Below, one piece after another: positions 1 through 12,422 of a DNA stretch of 64,000 nt. The stretch comes from Firmicutes bacterium UBA5227 (GTDB taxonomy: Bacteria; Bacillota; Clostridia; Tissierellales; Sedimentibacteraceae), in NCBI GenBank assembly GCA_002409285.1, contig DHUT01000015.1:21774-85773 (forward strand), in the 5' to 3' direction. The notes beneath the pieces are model-generated. The model searched no databases, had not been told where the DNA came from, and worked only from the letters and a program-made list of their open reading frames with translations. Both the position numbers and the translations under genes were made by a program. The stretch's first letter is position 1. Each line of letters opens with the position of its first letter.

Positions 1-1157
1 AATCCGTGATTTTCTAAAACTGAAATATTAATTGCTTCCTTTTCAATATTTCCGTACCTGCTTAAATTTAGTTTTGTTTCCAAATCAGCCTTGTTATTTA
101 CATATATAACTCTTTTATCCTTAATATACTCCAATATTTTTTCATCATCATATTCAAGCTCTCTTGATGAGTCGAAAAGCATAATTACCAAATCAGCTTC
201 ATCAGCCTTTTGAAGTGCTTTCTCAACACCGATTTTTTCAATCCTGTCCTCTGTTTCTCTTACTCCCGCCGTATCAACTATCCTCAGAGGAACACCCTTA
301 ATATTTACATATTCCTCTATAGTATCCCTGGTTGTTCCCGGAACTTCAGTTACAATAGCACGGTTTTCATTTAAAAGGAAATTCATAAGAGATGATTTAC
401 CAACATTTGGTTTACCTAAAATTACCGTCTTTATTCCTTCTTTAAATATTTTTCCTGTATCTGCGGTACTAATTAATCGGTCAAGCTGCACAACTATATT
501 TTCGCTGAAATCCCTTACTCTGCCGATTGTGATTTCATCCTCATCATATTCGGGAAAGTCAATATTCACCTCGATATTTGCAAGAATATCCATAATTTCT
601 TCAATTATTGAATTTATTTGCTTCGACAGCCTTCCTTCAAGATGATTCATGGAAATTTCATGACTTGAATCAGTTTTGGAATTTATTATATCAATGACCG
701 CCTCAGCCTGAGTCAGATCAATTCTTCCGTTAAGAAACGCCCTTTTTGTAAACTCTCCTCTTTCTGCTGTTCTGCAGCCATGTTCAAGAACTGTCTCCAA
801 TATTTTTTTTGCGGAAATAATGCCTCCATGACAGTTAATTTCCACAACATCCTCTCTTGTGTAGGTATTTGGAGCCTTCATATAACATATCAACACTTCG
901 TCGATTATCTTATGATTTTTATCCACAATATATCCGTAATGAAGATACCTCGGCTTAAAACTAAAGTCATCGCCGCAGTAATTATTTATATCCATATCTT
1001 CCTGATCTTCCTGAGGATGATCAATCGAAGTATTCTTACCTTTTTTTATGAATATTTTCTCTGCAATTTTTAATGCTCCATCTCCGCTTATTCTTATTAT
1101 ATTAACACCTGCATTGCCCGGAAACGTGGCAATGGCAGCTATTGTATCAGTAAACAT
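1..1157 (-). CDS. mnmE: tRNA uridine-5-carboxymethylaminomethyl(34) GTPase MnmE (3' part cut by window edge)
   Basis: MnmE works with MnmG to modify the wobble uridine (U34) of certain tRNAs. About 385 codons are visible, from the start codon at 1157 to the left edge; the family is about 455-460 residues, so the C-terminal helix and the final CIGK-type motif lie outside. The N-terminus MFTDTIAAIATFPGNAG is typical, followed by the tetrahydrofolate-binding TYTREDVVEINCHGG segment. The inserted G domain shows GKPNVGKSS (P-loop), DTAG (switch II) and NKAD (base specificity). It is the last visible gene of the minus-strand unit rpmH-rnpA-yidD-yidC-jag-mnmE, separated from jag by a 164-bp gap holding a hairpin. 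Identification is secure; only completeness is limited by the edge. Confidence 0.97.
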   Translation of the reverse strand, partial: MFTDTIAAIATFPGNAGVNIIRISGDGALKIAEKIFIKKGKNTSIDHPQEDQEDMDINNYCGDDFSFKPRYLHYGYIVDKNHKIIDEVLICYMKAPNTYTREDVVEINCHGGIISAKKILETVLEHGCRTAERGEFTKRAFLNGRIDLTQAEAVIDIINSKTDSSHEISMNHLEGRLSKQINSIIEEIMDILANIEVNIDFPEYDEDEITIGRVRDFSENIVVQLDRLISTADTGKIFKEGIKTVILGKPNVGKSSLMNFLLNENRAIVTEVPGTTRDTIEEYVNIKGVPLRIVDTAGVRETEDRIEKIGVEKALQKADEADLVIMLFDSSRELEYDDEKILEYIKDKRVIYVNNKADLETKLNLSRYGNIEKEAINISVLENHG

Positions 1158-1234
1158 TCCATCACCGTATCTTTCTGTTTTATATATATTCTACATTACC
1201 TAACAATAAATGTACATAACTATTTAAACAAATA

Positions 1235-1256
1235 TAACCCGGGGATATCCGGGTTA
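1235..1256 (-). terminator. GC-rich hairpin between jag and mnmE
   Basis: TAACCCGG (1235-1242) and CCGGGTTA (1249-1256) form a perfect 8-bp stem with a 6-nt loop. Read on the minus strand it is followed by TATTTGTTT, so it could act as a partial terminator or attenuator after jag. The short, imperfect T-run makes termination strength uncertain. Confidence 0.5.
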
Positions 1257-1321
1257 CTAAAAAATTACATGACTAATACTGAATTCCTTACGTTAAAATT
1301 CATACAATATCTTTAATATTT

Positions 1322-1948
1322 TTATTTTAAATCTATTACTACCTTCCTGTAAGGCTCTTCTCCCTCCGAATAGGTAATAATATCAGACTGATCCTGCAAT
1401 GTTGAATGAATAATTCTTCTTTCGTAGGGATTCATAGGCTCAAGTCTGACCTTATGCTTATAATATCTGCACTTATCAGCCATTTTATTTGCCAGTCTCT
1501 TTAAAGTTTCTTCTCTTTTCGCTCTGTAATCCTCAACATTGAAAATGACCCTTACATAATTTTGTCTGCCTTTGTTGACAATTAAATTTAAAAGGAATTG
1601 AATTTCATCTAAATTTTTCCCTCTCTTCCCAATAATTATTCCTTTGTCATCCTCATTAATTTTAACAATATCAACCTTTAAAACATTGTCTGAAAAATCT
1701 ACCGCATAGTCGGCTTTAATGCTCATTTTTTTCAGTAATACATCAATAAATCTCTCCGCTCTTTCTTCCGGACCATCGGTAACCGTAACTTTGACCTTTG
1801 CATTTTTACTTCCAATCAAACCAAACAAACCCTTTGATGGTTCATTGATTACTTCAATTTCGACTTCTTCTCTTTCAGCCTTGAGTTCCATTAATGCCGT
1901 TTTCACAGCCTCTTCTACGGTAGCCTTTTCAATAGTCACATTTTTCAT
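1322..1948 (-). CDS. jag: RNA-binding protein Jag/KhpB (SpoIIIJ-associated)
   Basis: Jag/KhpB is a cytoplasmic RNA-binding protein encoded next to the YidC/SpoIIIJ insertase in Firmicutes and linked to cell-envelope control. This 208-residue protein has the three expected parts. The Jag-N domain (about 1-55) contains the typical ..SKGLFGLIG segment. The KH domain (about 80-150) has the GxxG loop as GKRG in IIIGKRGKNLDEIQ. The R3H-like domain (about 155-205) contains MNPYERRIIHSTLQ. The start ATG directly follows the TAG stop of yidC with no gap. Its ribosome-binding site AAGGAGG lies inside the end of yidC, which suggests translational coupling. Confidence 0.95.
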   Translation of the reverse strand: MKNVTIEKATVEEAVKTALMELKAEREEVEIEVINEPSKGLFGLIGSKNAKVKVTVTDGPEERAERFIDVLLKKMSIKADYAVDFSDNVLKVDIVKINEDDKGIIIGKRGKNLDEIQFLLNLIVNKGRQNYVRVIFNVEDYRAKREETLKRLANKMADKCRYYKHKVRLEPMNPYERRIIHSTLQDQSDIITYSEGEEPYRKVVIDLK

Positions 1949-2767
1949 CTATTTTAATTCCTCCTTAGGTTTTTTGGACGAATTCATAATAATATACTGC
2001 TGCAATAACTGGAATATATTTGATACAACCCAGTACAGACCCAATCCTGCAGGAAACTTAACACCCATAAAAAATATCATAAAAGGCATCATAATATTCA
2101 TAGAATTCTGGGTAGCCTGCTGATCCGGATTCACAGAAGGCTGTGCTGCCGAAGTCATTTTAGTTGTCAGGTACGTTGTAAGAGCAGAAACAGCAGCCAG
2201 TATAGGAACTGCGGAACCTATAAGAGGAAGTGTGGCTCCACCCATGGAAAGACCGTTGACAGCATTAACCATACTTTCACTCACGCCTTTCACAACATCT
2301 TCTGCAGCAAATATATAATTTTCTGCAAACCCTAAATCTTTAATCCATAAAAATGATTTATTTATTGAATCAAAAAACGCCTGATCTAAAAATACATATT
2401 TAACCGGCTGCTGTATTACATAAAAGAAAGCAATAATTATGGGAAATTGAATAAGCATTGGCAAGCAACCGGCAAAAGGACTGTAACCGCCCTCTTTATA
2501 CAATTCCATCTGTTTTCTTTGCAGCGTTTGCGGATCTTTTCCGTATTTATCCTGCAATTCCTGAATTTTCGGACCCAAGTCCTGCATCTTTTTCATTGAT
2601 TTTGTCTGCTTTAGAGTAAGCGGCAGAATTATTAACTTTAATATTATTGTAGATAATATAATTGCAATCGCATATGCGGAAACATATTCATTTTCCAACG
2701 CAAACACCATGTTATACAACAATCTAACAAGCGCACCCATTGGCTTTGCTATAAAATCCAAATTCAT
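1949..2767 (-). CDS. yidC: Membrane protein insertase YidC/SpoIIIJ
   Basis: YidC inserts and folds membrane proteins, alone or with Sec. The 272-residue product has the short Gram-positive layout: a first membrane segment near residues 30-55, the cytoplasmic coiled hairpin (QTKSMKKMQDLGPKIQELQDKYG region, about 55-90), then GGYSPFAGCLPMLIQFPI and further segments ending in FPAGLGLYWVVSNIFQLLQQ. The conserved arginine of the hydrophilic groove is not obvious: Lys/Gln residues (LPLTLKQTKS) stand where many homologues have an Arg. No lipobox is seen at the N-terminus, unlike some Bacillus paralogues. It lies between yidD (15-bp gap) and jag (0 bp). Confidence 0.96.
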   Translation of the reverse strand: MNLDFIAKPMGALVRLLYNMVFALENEYVSAYAIAIILSTIILKLIILPLTLKQTKSMKKMQDLGPKIQELQDKYGKDPQTLQRKQMELYKEGGYSPFAGCLPMLIQFPIIIAFFYVIQQPVKYVFLDQAFFDSINKSFLWIKDLGFAENYIFAAEDVVKGVSESMVNAVNGLSMGGATLPLIGSAVPILAAVSALTTYLTTKMTSAAQPSVNPDQQATQNSMNIMMPFMIFFMGVKFPAGLGLYWVVSNIFQLLQQYIIMNSSKKPKEELK

Positions 2768-2782
2768 TTATTATCCTCCGTA

Positions 2783-2992
2783 TTATTTCAAGGGGTCATA
2801 CCCTCCGGGGTTGAAGGGATGGCATCTCAATATTCTTCTGATACCTAAATATGAACCTTTAAAGAAACCGTATTTTTGTAATGCTTCAATAAAATATTGC
2901 GAACATGTAGGGTAAAATCTGCAATGCCTTACGGTTGAACTTGAAGAAAACTTCTGATAAATTCGTATAATAAAAATCAATACTCTGCTCAA
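2783..2992 (-). CDS. yidD: Membrane protein insertion efficiency factor YidD
   Basis: YidD is a small peripheral membrane protein that assists YidC-dependent insertion. The 69-residue product carries the family signature: FIIRIYQKF near the N-terminus, then [10 protein letters not shown] with its two cysteines, and [13 protein letters not shown] at the C-terminus. The start codon is TTG at 2992, two bases after the rnpA stop. No ATG in frame would give the full N-terminal amphipathic helix, so TTG is preferred. Confidence 0.94.
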   Translation of the reverse strand: MSRVLIFIIRIYQKFSSSSTVRHCRFYPTCSQYFIEALQKYGFFKGSYLGIRRILRCHPFNPGGYDPLK

Positions 2993-2994
2993 TT

Positions 2995-3327
2995 TTATAT
3001 ACCCTTTAGCAATTTCTTTCTTTTCATCAGCTTATTAAATGATTTTTCCAGGCCCTTGTAATCAGCCTCTGTTGCATTAACTCTGGCCATTATTACAATA
3101 TCATAGCCTTCCTTAAAATTGTATTCATTCAATCTGACTATTTCCTTCAGCCTTCTTCTTATTAAATTTCTTGATACTGCTTTCTTTATCTTTTTCGCAG
3201 AAGTAAAACCATACCTGTTATATCCATAATTGTTTTTTTTGATAAACAAAACAAGATTATAATCAGAAATTGAGTTTTTACAATTATAAACTGATTTGTA
3301 TTCTATATTTTTTTTAATTATCTTCAT
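2995..3327 (-). CDS. rnpA: Ribonuclease P protein component
   Basis: This is the protein subunit of RNase P, which with the catalytic RNA removes 5' leaders from pre-tRNAs. The 110-residue basic protein has the usual length. The RNR-type motif is present as [14 protein letters not shown] (about residues 52-65), preceded by [11 protein letters not shown]. It sits between rpmH and yidD in the conserved order. An unusual [19 protein letters not shown] stretch replaces the more common ..RVGFSVSKK, but the fold is expected to be intact. Confidence 0.95.
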   Translation of the reverse strand: MKIIKKNIEYKSVYNCKNSISDYNLVLFIKKNNYGYNRYGFTSAKKIKKAVSRNLIRRRLKEIVRLNEYNFKEGYDIVIMARVNATEADYKGLEKSFNKLMKRKKLLKGI

Positions 3328-3365
3328 TAATTTTTACCCTTTTTATTACTCATTATGGTAATAAA

Positions 3366-3385
3366 AGGCCACGAATGCGGCCTTA
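3366..3385 (-). terminator. Hairpin between rpmH and rnpA
   Basis: AAGGCC (3366-3371 on plus) and GGCCTT (3379-3384) can pair around an 8-nt loop, and the minus strand continues with TTTTATTA. It overlaps the rpmH stop codon. Such a partial terminator would set the high L34 : low RnpA ratio; the role is inferred. Confidence 0.5.
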
Positions 3386-3517
3386 TGCTGACAATTTCTT
3401 TCTACCTTTTGCCCTTCTTCTCTTTAAAACATTTCTTCCGGATTTTGTGCTCATTCTCTTTAAAAATCCATGTTCGCTGCTTCTTTGTCTTCTTTTTGGT
3501 TGATAAGTTCTTTTCAC
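3383..3517 (-). CDS. rpmH: 50S ribosomal protein L34
   Basis: L34 is a small, very basic protein of the large ribosomal subunit. The 44 residues begin with [20 protein letters not shown] and end in KGRKKLSA, the near-universal bacterial L34 pattern. The start is GTG at 3517, preceded by AAGGAGGTG about 8 bases upstream; no ATG is available before the conserved KRTYQP. It is the first gene of the minus-strand unit and lies directly behind the consensus promoter at 3582-3610. Confidence 0.97.
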   Translation of the reverse strand: MKRTYQPKRRQRSSEHGFLKRMSTKSGRNVLKRRRAKGRKKLSA

Positions 3518-3581
3518 TGAAAAACACCTCCTTGCATTCCCAGATATCTATATTAAATATCTTAAATTTTCATGTTGTTAA

Positions 3582-3610
3582 ATTATAATATTTTTAAATA
3601 ACCATGTCAA
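3582..3610 (-). promoter_or_regulatory. Consensus sigma-A promoter for rpmH operon
   Basis: On the minus strand TTGACA (3610-3605) and TATAAT (3587-3582) are both exact consensus and are separated by 17 bp. The predicted start is about 60 bases before the rpmH GTG. It should drive rpmH-rnpA-yidD-yidC-jag and possibly mnmE. Confidence 0.85.
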
Positions 3611-3722
3611 CAAATTACTTGCTCTTTTCCATACATTTCATAATTGTATAAGCTATTGTAATATACTACATTTTAAAGAATATTGCAAATATTTTTTAAA
3701 ATAAAAAAATTAAAATTGAAAT

Positions 3723-3731
3723 TGTGGATAA
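3723..3731 (-). other. DnaA box
   Basis: TGTGGATAA on the plus strand is the exact complement of the DnaA-box consensus TTATCCACA. Confidence 0.85.
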
Positions 3732-3754
3732 AAAATGATAGTATACTAAGTGTC

Positions 3755-3763
3755 TGTGGATAA
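3755..3763 (-). other. DnaA box
   Basis: This is a second exact TGTGGATAA, in the same orientation as the first and 32 bp from it (about three helical turns). Confidence 0.85.
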
Positions 3764-3795
3764 CTTTCTTTATTGACTGATTTATGGACAACTTG

Positions 3796-3823
3796 TTGAC
3801 AATCCTATTAAAAGTATTAATAA
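3796..3823 (+). promoter_or_regulatory. Candidate dnaA promoter
   Basis: TTGACA (3796-3801) is followed after 16 bp by TAATAA (3818-3823). It sits just downstream of the DnaA boxes, which would fit autoregulation by DnaA. The -10 is a weak match. Confidence 0.45.
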
Positions 3824-3847
3824 ATCAAGACAATCAATTGTTTATAT

Positions 3848-3943
3848 TTTTTATTAACAGTTGTTTATACTATATATTTTAACAATAAACCGCACTTTTT
3901 ATTAACAAAATGTTAATTCTTTTTATTAACAACCGGAGGATAT
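3848..3943 (+). repeat. 24-bp-period AT-rich repeats before dnaA
   Basis: The 12-mer TTTTTATTAACA occurs identically at 3848-3859, 3896-3907 and 3920-3931. The empty 24-bp slot between the first two contains a degenerate version (3872-3884, ending TTTTAACA). Four units of about 24 bp therefore run directly into the dnaA ribosome-binding site. They may be part of the unwinding element or be protein-binding iterons. Confidence 0.7.
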
Positions 3944-3944
3944 T

Positions 3945-5279
3945 ATGAACTTTGAAGAATTATGGAATGAAGTCCTTGAAATTGTCAAGGAGGACACCAA
4001 TCAAGTCAGTTTTAATACTTGGTTCAAACCCCTTAAAATAGTTGCTTATAAAAATAACACCATCTATTTGGAGACAGCAGATGAATTTTTAAAAAATACT
4101 CTTCAAAAGAGACACTACAACTTTCTTAAAAATGCATTTACTTATGTATTAAAAAAAGATACTGAGCTTGTTTTTACAGTACCCGGAGAAAATATAGACG
4201 AAAATTCAAAAAAAAATAACCCTAACAGCTCAGGCGAAGATTCAGACGCTGTAAATAACGAAAGGAAGTTAAATCCTAAATACAGATTTGATAATTTTAT
4301 TATAGGCAACAGCAACCGATTTGCCCATGCCGCATCCCTGGCTGTGGCGGAAGCACCTTCAACCGCATACAACCCTTTATTTTTATATGGCGGCGTAGGT
4401 CTTGGCAAAACCCATTTAATGCATGCAATAGGTCATTACATACTTGACAATAATCCGGATTCTTACGTATTGTATGTTACCTCAGAAAAGTTTACCAATG
4501 ATTTAATTAACTCTATTAAGGATGGGAAAAATGAAGAATTCAGAAACACATACAGAAAAGCTGACGTACTGCTTGTAGATGATATCCAGTTCATAGCAGG
4601 TAAAGAAAGTACTCAGGAGGAATTTTTCCATACCTTTAATGCTCTTCATGAAGCAAACAAACAGATTATAGTGTCAAGCGATAATCCTCCCAGTGAAATA
4701 CCGACACTGGAAGACAGGCTCCGTTCACGATTCGAGTGGGGTCTTATAGCAGATATTCAGCCTCCGGATTATGAAACAAGGATTGCAATCCTCAGAAAAA
4801 AGGCAGAAGCTGAAAATTACAACGTACCCGATGACGTAATACAGTATATTGCTCAGAATATTCAATCAAATATAAGGAAGCTTGAAGGAGCACTTATAAG
4901 AATTTATGCCTATGCCTCCCTCACCAACAAAAAAGAAGTAACCCTGGAGCTGGCACAGGAAGCATTAAAACATTTAATATCTAATAACAAAAAAGTTACT
5001 CTCAACGATATAAAAGAAATTGTTTCAAATTACTACAATATATCAACCGAAGACCTTGTTTCAAAAAGGAAAACAAAAAACATTGCATATCCAAGACAGG
5101 TAGCCATGTACATAGCACGAAAACTCACGGATATGTCGCTTCCCAAGCTTGGAGAAGAATTTGGCGGAAGAGATCATTCAACTGTCCTTCACGCTTATAA
5201 TAAAGTTGAAGATGATATGGAGAACAGCCAGGAAATTAAAAAAAATATAGAGGATATAATATCTATGCTTAATAATTAG
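3945..5279 (+). CDS. dnaA: Chromosomal replication initiator protein DnaA
   Basis: DnaA binds DnaA boxes, opens oriC and loads the helicase. The 444-residue protein has all four domains. Domain I is about 1-80 ([15 protein letters not shown]). A short acidic linker spans about 85-105. The AAA+ domain has Walker [10 protein letters not shown] (about 149-157) and Walker B LLVDDIQF. The C-terminal DNA-binding domain has the signature [12 protein letters not shown]. The start ATG follows a clear GGAGG. It is flanked by oriC sequences on both sides; an AT-rich origin segment separates it from dnaN. Confidence 0.98.
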   Translation: MNFEELWNEVLEIVKEDTNQVSFNTWFKPLKIVAYKNNTIYLETADEFLKNTLQKRHYNFLKNAFTYVLKKDTELVFTVPGENIDENSKKNNPNSSGEDSDAVNNERKLNPKYRFDNFIIGNSNRFAHAASLAVAEAPSTAYNPLFLYGGVGLGKTHLMHAIGHYILDNNPDSYVLYVTSEKFTNDLINSIKDGKNEEFRNTYRKADVLLVDDIQFIAGKESTQEEFFHTFNALHEANKQIIVSSDNPPSEIPTLEDRLRSRFEWGLIADIQPPDYETRIAILRKKAEAENYNVPDDVIQYIAQNIQSNIRKLEGALIRIYAYASLTNKKEVTLELAQEALKHLISNNKKVTLNDIKEIVSNYYNISTEDLVSKRKTKNIAYPRQVAMYIARKLTDMSLPKLGEEFGGRDHSTVLHAYNKVEDDMENSQEIKKNIEDIISMLNN

Positions 5280-5554
5280 CAGCAGTCTGTTGACAAAAAG
5301 TGAATAACTGTTGACAAAAAATCTTTTAGAGTTAATAACTTTTTTAATTAAAATAATTATCAACAGCTAAATATTTTTAAACCATGCATAAACTTAATGC
5401 AAAAAGAGGTTTTCAACAAATTAACAGCACCTACTAATATTACTAATCTTTATTTTTATATTTCTATATTGAATTAAGACCTTTAAGTTGTGCACAATGG
5501 GCTGCTGCCCCCAATATAATTTTAGAAACAATAGATTTTTTAAAGGAGCATACT
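5280..5554. other. oriC, downstream part (dnaA-dnaN intergenic)
   Basis: This AT-rich 275-bp gap carries CTGTTGACAAAAA twice exactly 21 bp apart (5287-5299 and 5308-5320) and a one-mismatch DnaA box TTATCAACA at 5357-5365. A distal second DnaA-box cluster after dnaA is typical of Firmicutes bipartite origins. No reading frame of interest is seen. The dnaN ribosome-binding site AAAGGAG ends the region. Confidence 0.65.
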
Positions 5555-6655
5555 ATGAAAATAAAAATTAATCAGAACGAACTTAATAAAAGTATTAGTG
5601 TTGTACAAAAAGCAGTATCTTCAAGAACCCCTCTTCCCATACTGTCTGGAATTTTAATAGAAGCTAAAGATAACATGCTTATATTGACTGCAACTGATCT
5701 GGATTTAGGCATAAAGACATATTCTCCCTGTGAAATTGAAGAAGAAGGTTCAATTGTTGTACAATCTAAACTCATAGGAGACTTTGTAAGAAAACTTCCT
5801 TCCAATTCCTATGTATATATCAGTACCACGGAAAATAAAAGCATGGAAATAAAATGTTTAAATTCCGAAATAAATATATTGGGAAATTCATCTGATGAGT
5901 ATCCTGATAATACCTTTGAAAATGAAGGAAATTCATTTGAAATAAAATCAGAATCCTTAAAAAATTTAATAAGATATACTTATTTTGCCGCATCACAGGA
6001 AAATTTAAAACCAATATTTACAGGATGCCTAATTGAAATAAAAAATAACTTATGTACATTTGTTGCATTAGACGGTTATAGAATGGCAGTGAAAAAAGAA
6101 AAAATTGAATTTAACGGAGAGGTTTCAATTGTGGTTCCATCTAAAACACTGCTTGAAATTTTAAGAATTATTGAAGAAGATGAGGGAGAAATTAAAATAA
6201 CAGTATCAGAAAGTCACATATCATTTAAATTGGAAAACACAATTATTATATCTAATTTATTAGACGGAAAATTTATGGACTATGAAGGAATAATTAAAAG
6301 TAATTTTGTAACAGTAGTAAAAGCAGACCCTTCAGATATCAGAGACAGTGTTGAAAGAGCTTCACTTCTTGCAAGAGATGACAAAAATAATTTAGTCGTT
6401 TTAGACATAAAGGAACAAAGTATGCAGATTAATTCCGCTTCGGAATACGGTAATGTTGAGGAAAATGTCCCTGTGGAAAAAGAAGGAGAAGATTTAAAGA
6501 TGGGATTTAATTCTAAATATTTACTGGACTTTTTAAGAGTAATAGGCAATGAAAAAATAGAATTAAATTTAGTTGGTAAAAATAGCCCCTGCTTCATAAA
6601 TGAAGAAGGCAAGCAGGATTATATATACATGGTGCTGCCTGTAAGGATAAGTTAA
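5555..6655 (+). CDS. dnaN: DNA polymerase III subunit beta (sliding clamp)
   Basis: The beta clamp is a ring-shaped dimer that holds DNA polymerase III on DNA. The 366-residue length is standard. The three repeated clamp domains are recognisable: the first begins MKIKINQNELNKSISVVQKAVSSRTPLPILSGI, the second has FVALDGYRMAV, and the C-terminus has the conserved MVLPVRIS. It follows a good ribosome-binding site (AAAGGAG) and is 10 bp before yaaA. Confidence 0.98.
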   Translation: MKIKINQNELNKSISVVQKAVSSRTPLPILSGILIEAKDNMLILTATDLDLGIKTYSPCEIEEEGSIVVQSKLIGDFVRKLPSNSYVYISTTENKSMEIKCLNSEINILGNSSDEYPDNTFENEGNSFEIKSESLKNLIRYTYFAASQENLKPIFTGCLIEIKNNLCTFVALDGYRMAVKKEKIEFNGEVSIVVPSKTLLEILRIIEEDEGEIKITVSESHISFKLENTIIISNLLDGKFMDYEGIIKSNFVTVVKADPSDIRDSVERASLLARDDKNNLVVLDIKEQSMQINSASEYGNVEENVPVEKEGEDLKMGFNSKYLLDFLRVIGNEKIELNLVGKNSPCFINEEGKQDYIYMVLPVRIS

Positions 6656-6665
6656 AGAGGTACTT

Positions 6666-6880
6666 ATGGAGAAAATATACATTGAGACAGAATTTATTAA
6701 GCTTGACCAGCTGTTGAAATTTGCAAATGCAGTAGAAGGCGGTGGAATGGCAAAAAATGTTATATTGGATGGTCTTGTAAAGGTGAATGGAGAAACCGTA
6801 CTGCAAAGAGGAAGAAAGCTCAGAGAAGGAGATACTGTAGAATTCAACCATGAAAAATATATCATTTCAAAAGAGGAAAA

Positions 6881-6884
<4 letters not shown>
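6666..6884 (+). CDS. yaaA: S4-domain RNA-binding protein YaaA
   Basis: YaaA is a 70-residue-class S4-domain protein, conserved between dnaN and recF in Firmicutes and thought to bind RNA (probably ribosome-related). The 72 residues fit the S4 fold, with IKLDQLLKFANAVEGGGMAK, then VKVNGETVLQRGRKL and a final EFNHEKYII strand. The stop overlaps the recF start (ATGA), so the two genes are probably translationally coupled. Confidence 0.9.
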
Positions 6885-9923
<3,039 letters not shown>

Positions 9924-9940
9924 TCAGCCGGAGGTTATAA

Positions 9941-12409
9941 ATGAGCGAAAATGATAAAATTGAAAATAAAAGTAAGATTATAGAAACAAATATTACCGAA
10001 GAAATGAGAAAGTCCTATCTGGACTACGCCATGGCGGTTATTGTTTCAAGAGCACTTCCGGATGTAAGAGACGGTTTGAAGCCGGTTCACAGGAGAATAC
10101 TTTATTCGGCAAATGATCTGTCGTTAACTCCGGATAAACCCCATAAGAAAAGTGCACGTATAGTGGGAGATGTTTTAGGTAAGTATCATCCTCACGGAGA
10201 TACAGCGGTATATGATGCAATGGTAAGACTGGCACAAAGCTTCTCCATGCGCTATCCCTTAATAGACGGTCACGGAAACTTCGGTTCCGTAGATGGAGAT
10301 CAGGCAGCGGCAATGCGTTATACAGAAGCCCGAATGTCCAAAATGGCCATGGAAATGCTGAGAGATTTAAACAAGGATACCGTTGATTTTAAGCCAAACT
10401 TTGATGAAACCTTAAAAGAACCGGTGGTGTTGCCAAGCCGATTTCCTAATTTACTGGTAAATGGTTCACAGGGTATTGCCGTTGGTATGGCAAGTTCAAT
10501 TCCGCCTCATAATTTGGGAGAAGTGATAAATGGAGTTATTGCATATATAGATAATCCTGAAATAGATGTTCAGGGACTGATGAGGTATGTTAAGGGCCCT
10601 GATTTTCCCACAGGAGCCATAATTGAAGGAAAAGATAACATTAAAAATGCCTATCTTACCGGAAAAGGATTTGTGAAAGTTAAGTCAAAAGTTGAAATTG
10701 AAGAAATAAAAAATAACAAAAGCAGAATCATTGTAACAGAAATTCCATACATGGTTAATAAGGCACGGTTAATAGAAAAGATAGCCGAGCTTATGAAAGA
10801 TAAAAGAATCGAAGGAATTTCAGAATTAAGAGATGAAAGTGACAGAACAGGAATGAGGATTGTCATTGAAATCAAACGAGATTACAATCCTAATATTATA
10901 CTTAACAATTTGTACAAACATACTCAGCTTCAGGATAATTTCAGCATTAACATGATAGCGCTGGTTAACGGTGAACCAAAAGTTCTGACCTTGAGGGACA
11001 TGATTCATTACTATGTGGAGCATCAAAGAGAAATTGTCGTAAGAAGGACAAAGTATGATTTAGATAAAGCCGAGGCAAGAGCACATATAGTAGAGGGCTT
11101 AAGAATTGCAATTGACAACATAGATGAAGTAATAAGAATAATAAGAGCAGCCTATGACGATGCAGAACAAAAATTAATGGATGCATTCAATTTATCAGAT
11201 GTCCAGGCAAGAGCCATAGTTGATATGAGATTAAGGCGTCTGCAAGGTCTTGAAAGAGAAAAATTAGATGCCGAATATAAAGAATTAATGGAAATGATTG
11301 AAAAATACAGAGAAATACTTGCAAACCAGCACCTGGTAGATGAAATAATAAAAACTGAGTTAAAAGAAGTAAAAAATATATACTATGACGAAAGAAGAAC
11401 AGAAATTAAATCCGATGAGGGAGAGATATCAGTAGAAGATTTAATAGAAGAAGAAAATGTTGCAATTACCCTTACAAACTTCGGATATATAAAGAGACTT
11501 CCTGAAGATACCTACAAGGCACAAAACAGAGGAGGAAAAGGGATAACAGCTCTTACAACAAGAGAAGAAGATTTTGTAAAAGATTTATTTATAACCTCCA
11601 CCCATGATAACCTGTTATTCCTTACAAACAAAGGTAAGATGTACAGAATCAAGGCATACGAGGTACCGGAGGCAAGACGCCAGGCTAAAGGTACAGCTGC
11701 AATCAATTTGATACACATTGATACCGATGAGAAAATCAGATCAATAATTCCAATAAGAGAATTTAATGATGATGAATACTTGGTGTTTGCGACAAAAAAA
11801 GGAATAATTAAGAAAACCAAGTTAAGCGAGTTTGATACAAACAGGAAAAACGGTCTTGTTGCAATAAAAATTGCCGAAAATGACGAACTTATAAATGTCA
11901 GCAAGACAGATGGCACAAAGGATATATTTATAGTTACCAAGTATGGAAAGGGTATAAGATTCAACGAGGATGATGTAAGGGAAACAGGAAGAAACTCAAT
12001 GGGTGTAAAAGCTATAACTATTAATGACGAGGATGAGCTTGTTTCAATGAGCATTATTAAAGAAAGCGATGAAAACAAATATATATTGACTGTTACGGAA
12101 AAAGGATATGCAAAAATAACACTGTCTCAGGAATACCGATGCCAGAACAGAGGCGGAAAGGGTATGAAAGCTCACAACATTAATGAAAAGACAGGTCCTA
12201 TCGTAGGTTCATTAATAGTTGAAAAAGAAGATGACCTGATGATTTTAAGTATAAACGGTGTTATTATAAGAATGCATGCAACAGGTATATCCATAATGGG
12301 CAGAGATACTCAGGGTGTAATAGCCATGAGACTGAATGATGACGATAAAGTTGTTTCAATTGCTAAAATTTATTCTGAGGAAGATTTGGATTTGGATTCA
12401 GAAGAATAA
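9941..12409 (+). CDS. gyrA: DNA gyrase subunit A
   Basis: GyrA is the DNA-breaking and wrapping subunit of gyrase. The 822 residues include the winged-helix/tower domain with the catalytic tyrosine in [10 protein letters not shown], and a C-terminal set of six beta-pinwheel repeats with the GyrA-box QNRGGKG occurring twice ([10 protein letters not shown] and [10 protein letters not shown]). The quinolone-resistance region reads [15 protein letters not shown], so the position equal to E. coli Ser83 is Thr and Asp87 is kept. The acidic tail ([10 protein letters not shown]) is common in Clostridia. Confidence 0.98.
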   Translation: MSENDKIENKSKIIETNITEEMRKSYLDYAMAVIVSRALPDVRDGLKPVHRRILYSANDLSLTPDKPHKKSARIVGDVLGKYHPHGDTAVYDAMVRLAQSFSMRYPLIDGHGNFGSVDGDQAAAMRYTEARMSKMAMEMLRDLNKDTVDFKPNFDETLKEPVVLPSRFPNLLVNGSQGIAVGMASSIPPHNLGEVINGVIAYIDNPEIDVQGLMRYVKGPDFPTGAIIEGKDNIKNAYLTGKGFVKVKSKVEIEEIKNNKSRIIVTEIPYMVNKARLIEKIAELMKDKRIEGISELRDESDRTGMRIVIEIKRDYNPNIILNNLYKHTQLQDNFSINMIALVNGEPKVLTLRDMIHYYVEHQREIVVRRTKYDLDKAEARAHIVEGLRIAIDNIDEVIRIIRAAYDDAEQKLMDAFNLSDVQARAIVDMRLRRLQGLEREKLDAEYKELMEMIEKYREILANQHLVDEIIKTELKEVKNIYYDERRTEIKSDEGEISVEDLIEEENVAITLTNFGYIKRLPEDTYKAQNRGGKGITALTTREEDFVKDLFITSTHDNLLFLTNKGKMYRIKAYEVPEARRQAKGTAAINLIHIDTDEKIRSIIPIREFNDDEYLVFATKKGIIKKTKLSEFDTNRKNGLVAIKIAENDELINVSKTDGTKDIFIVTKYGKGIRFNEDDVRETGRNSMGVKAITINDEDELVSMSIIKESDENKYILTVTEKGYAKITLSQEYRCQNRGGKGMKAHNINEKTGPIVGSLIVEKEDDLMILSINGVIIRMHATGISIMGRDTQGVIAMRLNDDDKVVSIAKIYSEEDLDLDSEE

Positions 12410-12422
12410 TAGGGAGGGTACT

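Larger units (their letters stand above)
3611..3944. other. oriC, upstream part (rpmH-dnaA intergenic)
   Basis: This is an AT-rich 427-bp gap between divergent rpmH and dnaA, the normal place for the Firmicutes origin. It holds two exact DnaA boxes (TTATCCACA on the minus strand) at 3723-3731 and 3755-3763, looser relatives such as 3782-3790, and a very AT-rich block at 3838-3931 with repeated TTTTTATTAACA. Genes on both sides point away from it, consistent with bidirectional replication starting here. Confidence 0.88.

Noticed and set aside
1719..2123. 134-codon plus frame opposite jag/yidC
   Set aside because: It spans the junction of two certain minus-strand genes and has no family features.
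3782..3790. TTATGGACA as a third DnaA box
   Set aside because: Two mismatches to TTATCCACA; listed only as a loose relative.
11512..12078. 188-codon minus frame inside gyrA
   Set aside because: Low-complexity antisense frame of a certain gyrA; no start signal.
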